Below the pieces are notes generated by a model that made no database searches, had not been told where the DNA came from, and was given only the letters and a program-made list of their open reading frames with translations. The translations under genes were made by a program, and so were the position numbers. A stretch of 64,000 nt of DNA from Nonomuraea helvata. Its GTDB lineage: Bacteria > Actinomycetota > Actinomycetes > Streptosporangiales > Streptosporangiaceae. Where the stretch lies: contig NZ_BAAAXV010000012.1 in the NCBI RefSeq assembly GCF_039535785.1, positions 372,001 through 436,000 of the forward strand. Direction: 5' to 3'. Shown here piece after piece: positions 52,153 to 60,517 of this stretch (positions are counted from its first letter, which is position 1; every line of letters starts with the position of its first letter).

Positions 52153-52712
52153 ACCAGCTTCAGGATCCCGTTCGAGTAGCTCTCCGATTCCCGCAGGGTC
52201 AGCATGTGCTTGTCCCGGTCGGCCCGGCCGAACAGGCTCTTCCCGGCACCGAGCAGCACGGGAAAGACAAGCAGGTTGTACTGGTCGATCAGCCCCGCGT
52301 CCGACAGCCGCCGGGCCAGCTCCGCGCTCCCGTGGATGAAGATCGCACCGCCCTCACCCTCCTTGAGCGCCGCGACGTCCTCGGTCGAGCGCAGGATCGT
52401 GGTCGGCCCCCATCCGTCGACGATGGCGTCGTCGGACAGCGTGGTCGACACCACATACTTGGGCAGTTCCTTGTAGTCGGCGTGGTCCTCCGAGCCGGGC
52501 CAGGTCGCCGCGAACGCCTCGTAACTGCGACGGCCGAACATCAGCGCCGTCGTGTCGGTGAGCTCCTCACCCTTTAGCGACCAGGCTTCGGGGACGAACT
52601 CGAGGTCCTTGAACACCCACCCGCCGCTGCGGTGTCCCTCCCCCGGCCCGCCGCCAGGCGAGTCCACGATGCCGTCGAGCGACATGAAACCGGTGTAGAC
52701 CAAGTTACGCAC
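52134..52712 (-). CDS. DHFR/RibD-C-family reductase
   Basis: A 192-residue protein of the dihydrofolate-reductase-like family (RibD C-terminal). Start MRNLVYTGFMSLDGIVDSPG, then TTALMFGRRSYEAFAATWPG, NADPH-binding IFIHGSAELARRLSDAGLID and FPVLLGAGKSLF. Not a housekeeping DHFR, since the folate Asp/Glu is not apparent. Probably reduces an unknown small molecule. Convergent with and overlapping the AraC gene, so the pair is likely a regulator and target. Confidence 0.85.
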   Translation of the reverse strand: MRNLVYTGFMSLDGIVDSPGGGPGEGHRSGGWVFKDLEFVPEAWSLKGEELTDTTALMFGRRSYEAFAATWPGSEDHADYKELPKYVVSTTLSDDAIVDGWGPTTILRSTEDVAALKEGEGGAIFIHGSAELARRLSDAGLIDQYNLLVFPVLLGAGKSLFGRADRDKHMLTLRESESYSNGILKLVYDVRR

Positions 52713-52861
52713 TGTGCCGTCTCCTCATGCTCGGGCGGGCTGCCGGGTCCACGCTAGATCACGGCCGCGGTAGCTGTCTTGGACGGAAACGACAGCGGGT
52801 CCAAAACGCGTCGCTGAACGCCGCCGCGACCAGCTCGTCCTTGGCCAGTGTGAGATGTTGA

Positions 52862-53370
52862 TCAGGTCCAGGTGAAGGTGCGGTGGGGCTGTCGGCGGGC
52901 AGGTTGTCCGCGGGTGATCCGACGGAGGATGCCGTTGATGGCGGCCCAGCGGATGAGGCTTCCGAGGTCTCGGGGTGTCGTTCGTAGTCGCGGGCCAGCC
53001 GGCGGAGCGCCGTGAGCCAGGCCAGGGTTCTCTCCACGACCCACCGGCGCGGGTGAACGGCGAAGTCACGTTGCTCGGCGGGTTTGCGCACGATCTCGAC
53101 GATGGTCTTGAGCGTGGTGTTCGCCCAGTCGACGAACCGGCCGGCGAAGCCTTGATCAGCGAAGACGTGACGGATCGGGCTGCTCAGCGTGGTACCGAGA
53201 AGGGCGGTCTTACCGCCGTCGCGGTCCTGCCACGAAGCCGCGAGTCGGGAAGCAGGTCCTTGACCAGGTCCCACTGGGCGCCAGTCAAGTCAGACGGGTA
53301 GCCGCGGCGCGATGACACCCGGACACCCTGCCGAGCCTGATACCAGCCGTCGTGCCGCCATGCCGTCTAC
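52862..53370 (-). mobile_element. IS5-family transposase remnant
   Basis: Minus strand: TAWRHDGWYQARQGVRVSSR and RGYPSDLTGAQWDLVKDLLP, then an internal deletion to QDRDGGKTALLGTTLSSPIR, RHVFADQGFAGRFVDWANTT and HPRRWVVERTLAWLTALRRL; a frameshift near HPETSEA restores IRWAAINGILRRITRGQPAR and a TGA at 52862. The pattern is that of an IS5/ISL2-type DDE transposase with much of the middle lost. No terminal inverted repeats were recognised. Confidence 0.7.
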
Positions 53371-53547
53371 ACGAGAACTTCTCAAATACTCACTCAGCTT
53401 GTCTTTTAACCTCAGATCCTCACATTCGGGACTTTCCTCAAATAGATGGCGCTACGAGGTGTAGCGGTTCAAGCGGTACGCCGGGTTTGGCCAGGCTATC
53501 AACGGCCGCGAGAGTCCTCACATCCACTCTGGTTACTGTTCCTAGCC

Positions 53548-54222
53548 ATGAAAGCACCCAACCAGTCGACATTCGCCATCGCCGACCGCGGGCTCCTTAT
53601 CACGCGCTACGGTCCGCCGCAGGTGCTCGACGGAGTCGCTGAGCGCCGTGCCGCGGTGATGCGTACGTTGGAAATCCTTTCTCCGGTGGTCCGTCCGCTT
53701 GCGCTCGAGATCTCGTTCGGCCCGCTCGATCCCGAGACGTTCGCTGTGTTCCCCGAGACCGCGACTCGCAGGCTCGCGACGCCGGCCATCCCGGCAGGCG
53801 TCGCCAACCAGTCGGCGTACGCGGAGCCGGCCGAGATCGAGTTGGTCGACGAACTCACCGCCGACGTGGTGGCGCGCGCGCTCACGCCGCCGTACCCGGA
53901 CTGGGACGTTGGGACGATCCGGGCCACGGTCACCGCGGCGCGCGTCTCCGAGACCGACCTGACGATCGAGCAGTTGCCATCACACCACGTGCCAGTGGTC
54001 GTGCTCGACGGCGAACGCTGGGCGGTCGGGCCGATCGACGCTTTGGGGTACCGCCTGCAACCACCGGTCGCCTTGGTCTGGCGCCAGGAGTACGGCGACA
54101 TCCTGCTCAGGATCGAGGCGTTCTGGACCCTGTGGTGGCAGACGGACTCGGCCGAGTACGTCAGCCTTCGCGCTGCCGAACAGGCATTGGACGCCGCCGG
54201 GTTTTCGCCGACCCCGGAGTAG
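53548..54222 (+). CDS. Protein of unknown function, 224 residues
   Basis: Starts at ATG 53548 (MKAPNQSTFAIADRGLLITR) and has good codon bias. No signal peptide or membrane segment. Notable are paired short regions LEISFGPLDPETFAVFPE and VVVLDGERWAVGPIDALGYR, and an aromatic C-terminal helix (ALVWRQEYGDILLRIEAFWT). It sits between two transposase remnants with no obvious partner, so it may have come with an element. Family not recognised. Confidence 0.55.
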   Translation: MKAPNQSTFAIADRGLLITRYGPPQVLDGVAERRAAVMRTLEILSPVVRPLALEISFGPLDPETFAVFPETATRRLATPAIPAGVANQSAYAEPAEIELVDELTADVVARALTPPYPDWDVGTIRATVTAARVSETDLTIEQLPSHHVPVVVLDGERWAVGPIDALGYRLQPPVALVWRQEYGDILLRIEAFWTLWWQTDSAEYVSLRAAEQALDAAGFSPTPE

Positions 54223-54376
54223 TCGTTGCAGGCCTGGGCTGAGCTTGGTCCAAATCTGTGCTTTTCGAGCGGCTCGTCAAGCTGGGGACTTTGGTCGTTC
54301 GCGGGACAGTGAGACGGCCCTGACGTGATCATGTGCGCCGCTGAAGACACTGCCGATCACTGCCAAGGCCGTGAGG

Positions 54377-54805
54377 ATGAGTGTGCTGAACGCTGCTGCC
54401 CGTGTCGAGTCCTTGGCCGTGTCGTCCCGGTTCCGGACCGACTTCTATGGCTGCCTTCCTGCGCGGACCGATGCGTTGTTCGAGCTGGCCGAAGCGCTGC
54501 TGTGCACCGAGTGTCCGGTCAAGACGCTGGTGGAGCTGGCATTGGCACCCGAGCACCGGCGTGGTCACGGTGCGTTGTACGACGGATTGAACAGCGGTCG
54601 GATCGAGGGGGCCCGCTTACGCCGATCGCTGTCGGCTCTGCCGCTGCCGCGGGCCGCCGACGGGCGGATCGTGCTGGCGGTCGATGTCGGCCCGTGGCTG
54701 CGCTCGGACGCCGCGACCAGCGCCGAGCGGGTGTTCTGCCACGTGTACGGGCGGGCTGTCGACGGTGCGGGATGCGTGTCGTTCGCCGGGGCGAGTTCTG
54801 CTTGA
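54377..54805 (+). mobile_element. IS701-like transposase N-terminal fragment
   Basis: Frame from ATG 54377: FRTDFYGCLPARTDALFELA, LALAPEHRRGHGALYDGLNS and PLPRAADGRIVLAVDVGPWL, then SAERVFCHVYGRA. These match the N-terminal part of the actinobacterial IS701-type DDE transposase (VDV with catalytic Asp). After YGRAVDGAG the frame leaves the family and stops at 54805. The other catalytic residues are absent. No terminal repeat seen. Confidence 0.7.
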
Positions 54806-54829
54806 CCGAGACTGTGCTCCCGCCTTCCA

Positions 54830-55576
54830 TCACGCGGACTCGCAGATGCAGAGTTGAAGCGGCGCATCCACGGCAAACGGCCGACCGGACCAGTCGCCGA
54901 AGCGCTCGACGAGCCGAAGGCCGCCGAGCGAGACGAGCAGCGGCAACTCCTGCGGGAAGATGCTCCTGATTTCGAGCGGTGCGACGACGAAGTCGGGCTC
55001 GGAGTCAGTCGAGAGGTACCACGTCCCGCGGGTGACTTGCGCGGGCGCATCGTAGATCTCAGCGACATCGACGCTGACGTTGCCACGGTCAGGATCCATG
55101 AACGACTCCCGGGTGCGCCGCACGCCATCGGCTTCGGCAAGGAGGCGCACGCTCGGGTTGAACACATCGAAGACGAACCGTGCTCCAGGCGCCAGGTGTC
55201 GTCGAACCGACCGGAAGCAGCTCACCAGATCCTCAGCATCATGCAGATGCAGTAGGGAATTGGCCGTGATGAATACGAAGTCGAATGTGCGGCCCAGATC
55301 GAAGGCCCGCATGTCGCCCTGCACCCATTCCACCGCCACACCGCGCTCGTCCGCCTTACGCTGAGCCTCAGCCAGCATGTCTGACGAGAAGTCCAAGCCG
55401 ACGCACGGATGCCCGTCGGACGCGATGGGGATCAGCTTGTGCCCGGTGCCGCACCCGAGTTCCAACACGCGCCCGCCGTGCCGATCGGCGCCGGCCCGGT
55501 AGAAGTCGACCGCGGGCCCGCCGCCCGGGAACATCAGGTCGTACAGCCTCGCGTGCGAGTAGAACGCTTCACTCAT
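54830..55576 (-). CDS. Class I SAM-dependent methyltransferase
   Basis: A 248-residue enzyme: RVLELGCGTGHKLIPIASDG (motif I), CVGLDFSSDMLAEAQRKADE (motif II, acidic Asp), VQGDMRAFDLG (motif III) and FVFITANSLLHLHDAEDL. It ends with a C-terminal beta-rich segment (WYLSTDSEPDFVVAPLEIRS), typical of N- or C-methyltransferases with an extra cap. Substrate unknown. It is placed downstream of the IS701 remnant (convergent, 25 bp apart). Confidence 0.86.
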   Translation of the reverse strand: MSEAFYSHARLYDLMFPGGGPAVDFYRAGADRHGGRVLELGCGTGHKLIPIASDGHPCVGLDFSSDMLAEAQRKADERGVAVEWVQGDMRAFDLGRTFDFVFITANSLLHLHDAEDLVSCFRSVRRHLAPGARFVFDVFNPSVRLLAEADGVRRTRESFMDPDRGNVSVDVAEIYDAPAQVTRGTWYLSTDSEPDFVVAPLEIRSIFPQELPLLVSLGGLRLVERFGDWSGRPFAVDAPLQLCICESA

Positions 55577-55984
55577 GAAGCGCCTCCCCCTTTCCGGCTC
55601 ATCCGCAGTCGGCCGTGGTGGCCTGCTGATTCAAGCGTGTACGCCACAGCCGCGACAACAGCTTTACCGTCATCCGCGCCAACCTCCGCTTCGCCGCGGT
55701 GATGACCTGCCACGCCAAGATCAAAAGCTGATCGTTGGTTTTGCTGGAAGCTACTGGCGGGCCTTATGACACGCATTCACGGTCAGCCACTGCGCGGCCT
55801 ACTCGGCGTCGGCGACCGAGCACTCGCGAAAGCCGAAGTACTTGCGGATATCCGCCGAGATTCACGATCGGCTACCAACAGGCGGCCACTGACCTGGGTT
55901 GACGCAAGCGCGTGCACCTGGGGACAGCGCACTCTTACTGACACCCCGATCTGCGCCGGACCGCCTTCTCGCAGAACCGGCCTG
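55577..55984. other. 408-bp gap with mobile-element scraps
   Basis: Plus strand 55643-55732 reads HSRDNSFTVIRANLRFAAVM, ending TCHAKIKS and TGA; family not recognised. Minus strand about 55780-55865 reads ISADIRKYFGFRECSVADAE then a stop, resembling the DUF4158 segment of Tn3-type transposases (LGFREATVADA). Neither is intact. Confidence 0.35.
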
Positions 55985-56947
55985 TCAGCCGGGGCGACGA
56001 AGGGTGCGGCGTACGGCCAGGCCGCCGAGGGCCGCCGACGCGAGCGCCAGGATCCCTGCCTCGGTCCACTGGAAGCGCCAGAACCTGGACGGCGCATGGT
56101 AGTACACCGCGTACCGGTACCCCTTGCCGAACAGGCACGCCTGCCACGCCCTGGCGTTCTTTTCGCTCTGCCCCACGTCCACCCGACGCGGACAGCCGCT
56201 GACCGACGGCTCGGCGACCTCTCTCCCGGACGGCTCCACCCAGGCGGCGCTCACGAGCCGGGCGTCGGGATCGTCCAGCAGCACGGTGCCGGACAACTCG
56301 GTACGCGTCGGCTCGGCGTAGTAGTCGCTCAGCTGGAACAGCGTGAACATCGTCACCGTCACACCGGCCACGACCAGCGCCATCGCGGGCAGCGTACGTC
56401 GGAACAGGGTGCCGGCCGCGGTGCCCAGCGCGAACGCGTACAGCCACCACGCCGCCGGCTCCACCCCGACCATGTTGAACACGCCGATATTGCCGAACGT
56501 GGAGTCGACCCCCGCTCGAAACACCGGCCGCCACAGGCTCACCATGAGCGACAGCAGCAGCCCACCCGTCACCACCGCCCCGCCCAGGACCGACAGCTTG
56601 ACCGCCAGCCACCGCCACACGGGCACGGCCTGGGTCCAGGCCAGGCGGTGGGTGCCGCGCTCGTACTCGCGGCCGAGCAGCGGCGCGCCCCAGAACGCCC
56701 CGATCAGCGCGGGCGCCACCAGCGGCATCCAGCCGAAGATCGAGTACACGGCGTCGTAGCGCTGCGCGAGCGCCAGCGCCAGGTCTCCGCACGCCACAGC
56801 GGGCCCCGGGCAGCCCGGCGGGGCGTGCTCGGCCACGTACCGGCTCGCCTCCACCCCCGAACCCAGCAGCAGCACCCCCAGCAGCGCCAGGAGGCCCGCC
56901 GTCACGAGGATCTGCGCCCGGTGCTGGCGCCACGTCACCCAGATCAC
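55985..56947 (-). CDS. ABC-2 type permease
   Basis: A 320-residue permease with about six hydrophobic segments (TAGLLALLGVLLLGSGVEAS; SIFGWMPLVAPALIGAFWGA; VKLSVLGGAVVTGGLLLSLM; WWLYAFALGTAAGTLFR; ALVVAGVTVTMFTLFQ; a final one near 300). Start is GTG 56947 (VIWVTWRQHRAQIL), overlapping the ATPase stop as GTGA. A 90-residue extracytoplasmic loop lies before the last segment. Partner of the upstream ATPase in the YtrA-type operon; probably exports or responds to a cell-envelope antibiotic. Confidence 0.82.
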   Translation of the reverse strand: MIWVTWRQHRAQILVTAGLLALLGVLLLGSGVEASRYVAEHAPPGCPGPAVACGDLALALAQRYDAVYSIFGWMPLVAPALIGAFWGAPLLGREYERGTHRLAWTQAVPVWRWLAVKLSVLGGAVVTGGLLLSLMVSLWRPVFRAGVDSTFGNIGVFNMVGVEPAAWWLYAFALGTAAGTLFRRTLPAMALVVAGVTVTMFTLFQLSDYYAEPTRTELSGTVLLDDPDARLVSAAWVEPSGREVAEPSVSGCPRRVDVGQSEKNARAWQACLFGKGYRYAVYYHAPSRFWRFQWTEAGILALASAALGGLAVRRTLRRPG

Positions 56948-57789
56948 GCGCCCACCGCCGTCAGTCCCGGGAGCGCCGCCGACTCGGGGCTGCGCAGGTA
57001 GCCCATGACGAGCTCCTCCAGCCCGGGGCGCCGCGCCTGCCAGCGCGGATCGGGCGGGGCCGCGCCCCTGACCAGCATGCTGACCTGCCTGCCGGTACGG
57101 CTCGCGCCCACCACCTGCGTCCCCGCCGCCGACGCCTCGTCCGGCCCGGTGAGGACGAGATGCCCGTCGAGCAGCTCGTCGATGTCGCCGCTGACCTGCA
57201 GCCGGCCTCCGTTCAGCACGACGAGCCAGTCGCAGGTCTCCTCCAGGTCGGAGACGACGTGCGAGGACAGCAGCACGGTCAGCTCCCGCCCGGCCACCTC
57301 CGCCATGATCGAGCGCATCACGTCGTGGCGGGCGAGGGGGTCGAGGTTGGCCAGCGGTTCGTCCAGCACGAGCAGGTCGGGCCGGCAGGCCAGCGCCAGC
57401 GTGACCGCCACCTGCGCCTGCTGGCCGCCCGACAGTCCGCTCACCTTCCGCTCCAGCGGGATGCCCAGCCCGGCGAGCCGGTCGGCAGCGGCGGCGTCGT
57501 CCCAGCGCCGGTTCGTGCGTCGGCCGAAGGTGAGCATCTCGGCGACGGTGAAGTTGTCGTACAGCGGCTTGTCCTGCGCCACGAACGCCGCCTCGCCGGT
57601 CACGCGGACGCTGCCCAGCGCCGGCCGCACCAGGCCCACGGCCGCGTGCATGAACGTGGTCTTGCCCGCGCCGTTGGGGCCGACGAGCGCCGCCACGCGT
57701 CCCACGGGCACGGAGAGCGAGCAGTCGCGCAACACCCACGTACGGCGATAGCGGACCCCCAGCCCGGTCGCCTCCAATGCGGGACTCAT
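56944..57789 (-). CDS. ABC transporter ATP-binding protein (YtrB-like)
   Basis: A 281-residue ATPase. Walker A is LVGPNGAGKTTFMHAA, signature LSGGQQAQVAVTLALA, Walker B LLVLDEPLANLDPLARHDVM and switch LLSSHVVSDLEETC. Between GntR upstream and permease downstream, with 4-bp overlaps on both sides (ATGA, GTGA), so three-gene translational coupling. By analogy with YtrA operons it is induced by cell-wall-active compounds. Confidence 0.9.
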   Translation of the reverse strand: MSPALEATGLGVRYRRTWVLRDCSLSVPVGRVAALVGPNGAGKTTFMHAAVGLVRPALGSVRVTGEAAFVAQDKPLYDNFTVAEMLTFGRRTNRRWDDAAAADRLAGLGIPLERKVSGLSGGQQAQVAVTLALACRPDLLVLDEPLANLDPLARHDVMRSIMAEVAGRELTVLLSSHVVSDLEETCDWLVVLNGGRLQVSGDIDELLDGHLVLTGPDEASAAGTQVVGASRTGRQVSMLVRGAAPPDPRWQARRPGLEELVMGYLRSPESAALPGLTAVGA

Positions 57790-58178
57790 GCCACGCCCTC
57801 CTTCGAGGCGTCGGCCAGTACCACGGTGAACAGCGCCCGCAGGTCCTCCTGATCGAGCCCGGCCGCGAGGGCGTCGCGCACCCACGCCTCCAGACCGCGC
57901 CGCAGCCGCGTGTGCTCGGCGAGCGTCGCCCCCGCGATGCCTTGCCGGACGAACGTCCCCATCCCCGGCCGCCCCTCGACCAGCCCTTCGCGCTCCAGCT
58001 CCCGGTACGCCTTGAGCACGGTGTTGGGGTTGATGGCCAGGCTCTCGACCACCTCGCGGGCGGTCGGCAACTGGTCGCCGGGCCGCAGCGTACCGAGCCT
58101 GAGCGCCTGTTTGACCTGGTGAACGAGCTGCAGGTACGTCGAAACGCCTGAGCCGCGGTCCAGGTTGAACTCGATCAA
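57786..58178 (-). CDS. YtrA-type GntR regulator
   Basis: A 130-residue repressor: winged HTH STYLQLVHQVKQALRLGTLR, PGDQLPTAREVVESLAINPN, TVLKAYRELEREGLVEGRPG, then a short C-terminal helix pair as in the YtrA subfamily (no large effector domain). I chose TTG at 58178 (IEFNLDRGSG): AAAGGG lies 8 bases upstream, while the GTG at 58187 lies inside the operator with no spacing. First gene of the GntR-ATPase-permease operon; autorepression through the 36-bp palindrome. Confidence 0.85.
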   Translation of the reverse strand: MIEFNLDRGSGVSTYLQLVHQVKQALRLGTLRPGDQLPTAREVVESLAINPNTVLKAYRELEREGLVEGRPGMGTFVRQGIAGATLAEHTRLRRGLEAWVRDALAAGLDQEDLRALFTVVLADASKEGVA

Positions 58179-58182
58179 CCAA

Positions 58183-58218
58183 AGCACCCTTTCACTAATT
58201 GATTAGTGAAAGGGTGCT
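58183..58218. promoter_or_regulatory. YtrA-type operator, 17-bp arms
   Basis: AGCACCCTTTCACTAAT (58183-58199) is exactly inverted at 58202-58218 with TG between. The core CACTAATTGATTAGTG is YtrA-like. It covers the region directly before the gntR start, allowing tight autorepression. Confidence 0.85.
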
Positions 58219-58251
58219 GGATTCGGCCGCCCGCTGTCAAGCCATCGGCCC

Positions 58252-59517
58252 TCAAGCGTGTACGCGGGCGGGACCGGTGAGGCCTGGGCGGGCGAAGTCA
58301 GGGTGGGAGAAGTCCATGTCCTTCATTCGGGCCGCCTTGCCCTTGGTCCGCCACCGGCGCAGCAGCGGGGAGGTGACCGGCATCTTGCTCATGCGGACCA
58401 TCGCCTTGCGCCGCGCGAGTTCGAAGCGGGTGGCCGGGACGAACAGGCTGCGCATCTGCATCCCGTTGCCCTGGAGGTAGCCGATGGAGGGGCGCAACTG
58501 CTGCTCCCATTCGGCCAGTGCCTGCGTCACGCTGCGGGGATGGCGGGCCAGCATGGTGCCCAGCAGGTCGGCCCCGGCCATCCCGCTCGAGGCGCCCATC
58601 CCCGCATAAAGGGTCACGCACCAGGCCGCGTCACCCACGAGCACCACCCGGCCGCGATGCCAGCTGTCCATGTGCACCTGCTCGACGGAGTCGAACAGCA
58701 CCTCCTCGGCCGACTCCAGCACGTCCAGCGCCGCACCCAGCACCGGGCCGGCCGGCTCCGGGCCGAACACCGCGCGCACCCGATCGATCATCGGCCCGGT
58801 GAACTCGGCGTCCACATCGTCGGTGTGGTAGCTCAGCAGCACGGTCGGCGGACGGTCCTTGAACGGGAAGATCCACATCGACCGTCCGGGTTCTGCGAGG
58901 ATGACGGAATCGGTCTGGTCATGGCCGGGGAGCGCGCCGGGCAGCTGATACGCGACCAGCATGTAGTTCATCCGGCGCAAGTAGTCCTCGTGCGGCCCGA
59001 ATGCCAGCCGCCGCACCGTGGAGCGCAACCCGTCCGCACCGACGACCAGATCGAAACGCTCGGTGACCGAGGTTCCGTCGGCGGTGTCGGCCAGCGTCAC
59101 ATCAACCCCGTCGGGGTCCTGCTCGATCCGGGTCGGCACGGTGGAGTAACGGATCTCGACATCGGACGGCAGCGCGGCGAAACCGGCCTCCTCCACGTCT
59201 CCCCGCATCATCATCCACGGCCGGCCAGGAAAGTCCTTGAAGCCCAGCCCCGGCCGGCGATTCCCGGCCCGGTCGATGTCGTAGGCGGCGCCGTCCGGGC
59301 CTCGATCGGCGAGCCTGTCCAGGATGCCCAGGCGTCTGGCGGCGGCACGGCCCGCGCCGAACAGCGCGATGAAATATCCACCGGAGCGCCTGCCGGCGCT
59401 CCGCTCGACGATGACCGGCGTCCAGCCGATCTGCCGCAGCCGCAGCGCGGTCGCGATCCCGCTGATGCCCAACCCGACCACCAGAGCCCGGCGGCCACCG
59501 TTGTGCCTCGCATCCAT
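58252..59517 (-). CDS. FAD-dependent monooxygenase
   Basis: A 421-residue class A flavoprotein. FAD motif RRALVVGLGISGIATALRLR, DG motif LVVGADGLRSTVRRLAFGP, GD motif RVVLVGDAAWCVTLYAGMGA. Related enzymes include tetracycline- and polyketide-modifying hydroxylases, but the WCVTLYAGMGA segment (instead of HAxxPxxGQG) makes substrate class uncertain. AAGGAG precedes ATG 59517. With the SnoaL-like and AknOx-like genes next to it, a tailoring role in secondary metabolism is possible. Confidence 0.82.
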   Translation of the reverse strand: MDARHNGGRRALVVGLGISGIATALRLRQIGWTPVIVERSAGRRSGGYFIALFGAGRAAARRLGILDRLADRGPDGAAYDIDRAGNRRPGLGFKDFPGRPWMMMRGDVEEAGFAALPSDVEIRYSTVPTRIEQDPDGVDVTLADTADGTSVTERFDLVVGADGLRSTVRRLAFGPHEDYLRRMNYMLVAYQLPGALPGHDQTDSVILAEPGRSMWIFPFKDRPPTVLLSYHTDDVDAEFTGPMIDRVRAVFGPEPAGPVLGAALDVLESAEEVLFDSVEQVHMDSWHRGRVVLVGDAAWCVTLYAGMGASSGMAGADLLGTMLARHPRSVTQALAEWEQQLRPSIGYLQGNGMQMRSLFVPATRFELARRKAMVRMSKMPVTSPLLRRWRTKGKAARMKDMDFSHPDFARPGLTGPARVHA

Positions 59518-59867
59518 GTGATTTCTCCTTGCAGGGTTGCTGACGACTCCGGCCGCGAAGCCGGAGTACTCATTGCGTCTCATGTGACAGTGACGAGGGG
59601 GCGAACCTGCCCCCTGAAGATGCGGGACGACGACGTCGTCCGAGAGACCTGTCGCCCGCTTGTCCGCAGGCAGGGCAGCGGTTCAGCGGGCAGGAACGCT
59701 CATCGGGAACGAGCGCGATCGCGGTCCGCGACCGTGTCAGGGTTCCTCGGTGTAGCGAGGGCTGGACTTGATCCAGATCGGAGCTGCCGGCGGCGGGGCG
59801 CGGGCACAAGCGGTTCCTCTCGGGGCGGCTCGGCGGCAAGGTCCGCCGCGTGCGCGTCGACGAGGTA
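59518..59867. other. 350-bp gap between monooxygenase and SnoaL-like genes
   Basis: Contains ACTCCGGC/GCCGGAGT (59546-59567, 6-nt loop) 29 bp before the monooxygenase ATG, a possible attenuator or terminator of the upstream minus-strand gene, and a GC-rich hairpin AGGGGGC/GCCCCCT at 59596-59615. Minus-strand coding-like sequence with CPACGQAG at about 59680 does not form a gene I can name. Confidence 0.35.
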
Positions 59868-60302
59868 CTACGCCTGGATGAGGCCGAGCTGCCGCAGCTG
59901 GGAGTAGACGTCGACGACTCCCCAGAGGTCGGTGATCTGGCCGTCGGCGAAGCAGACGATGAAGATCTCGTTGTAGGTGACGGATCTGCCGGTCGCGGGC
60001 ATGCCCCGGTATTCACCGGAGTTGGTCCCGGTGACCGTCTGCCGGACGACGATCTTGTCTCCCTCGGCGAGCAGGTCCTCGACCGTCACGTGAATGTCGG
60101 GGAACGCGCGCAGCAGGGTCTCCCATATGCGTTTCTGTGCCTGCACCGCGGGCACGTCGGTCCGCTCCGCCGTGTGGAACCGCCCTTCCGGGTGAACGTA
60201 CTCGTCGATCGCCTTCGAGATGACCTCCAGATCGCCGCTGTTGATGGCGTCGTGGAAGTGGTGGTACGTCTCCTTGTTACGTGCTTCCTGGTCTGCTGAC
60301 AT
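59868..60302 (-). CDS. SnoaL-like ester cyclase/polyketide cyclase family
   Basis: A 144-residue alpha+beta barrel protein: KETYHHFHDAINSGDLEVIS, HPEGRFHT, FPDIHVTVEDLLAEGDKIVV, RQTVTGTNSGEYRGMPATGR and SVTYNEIFIVCFADGQITD. The pattern FPDxHxTVEDLxAEGDKVVxRxTxTGTHxG is that of SnoaL/ester-cyclase proteins; catalytic His/Asp are plausible. AAGGAG precedes ATG 60302. Divergent to the AknOx-like oxidase with an inverted repeat between. Could close a polyketide ring or be a general hydrolase-like protein. Confidence 0.82.
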   Translation of the reverse strand: MSADQEARNKETYHHFHDAINSGDLEVISKAIDEYVHPEGRFHTAERTDVPAVQAQKRIWETLLRAFPDIHVTVEDLLAEGDKIVVRQTVTGTNSGEYRGMPATGRSVTYNEIFIVCFADGQITDLWGVVDVYSQLRQLGLIQA

Positions 60303-60335
60303 GTCGCCTCTCCTTGGCTCTGCTGGTGAAAACAG

Positions 60336-60359
60336 CGTCTCGGTAGTTACGACGAGACG
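60336..60359. promoter_or_regulatory. Inverted repeat between SnoaL-like and BBE genes
   Basis: CGTCTCG (60336-60342) and CGAGACG (60353-60359) with a 10-bp spacer GTAGTTACGA. A candidate operator for both divergent genes; no regulator is adjacent. Confidence 0.45.
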
Positions 60360-60517
60360 GCCCCTCGGATTGTGATGCCGGCGCGTCGTCAAGTTCCGCG
60401 GTGGATCAGCCGTTCGGTGGGGCGGAGGGTTCAGCCGTCGATTCAGCACATGGGTTGATGTGTGCCTGGCTCCCGGATTGAGACGCTGACTCCTCCCGCA
60501 GGAAAGGAACGAGACAC

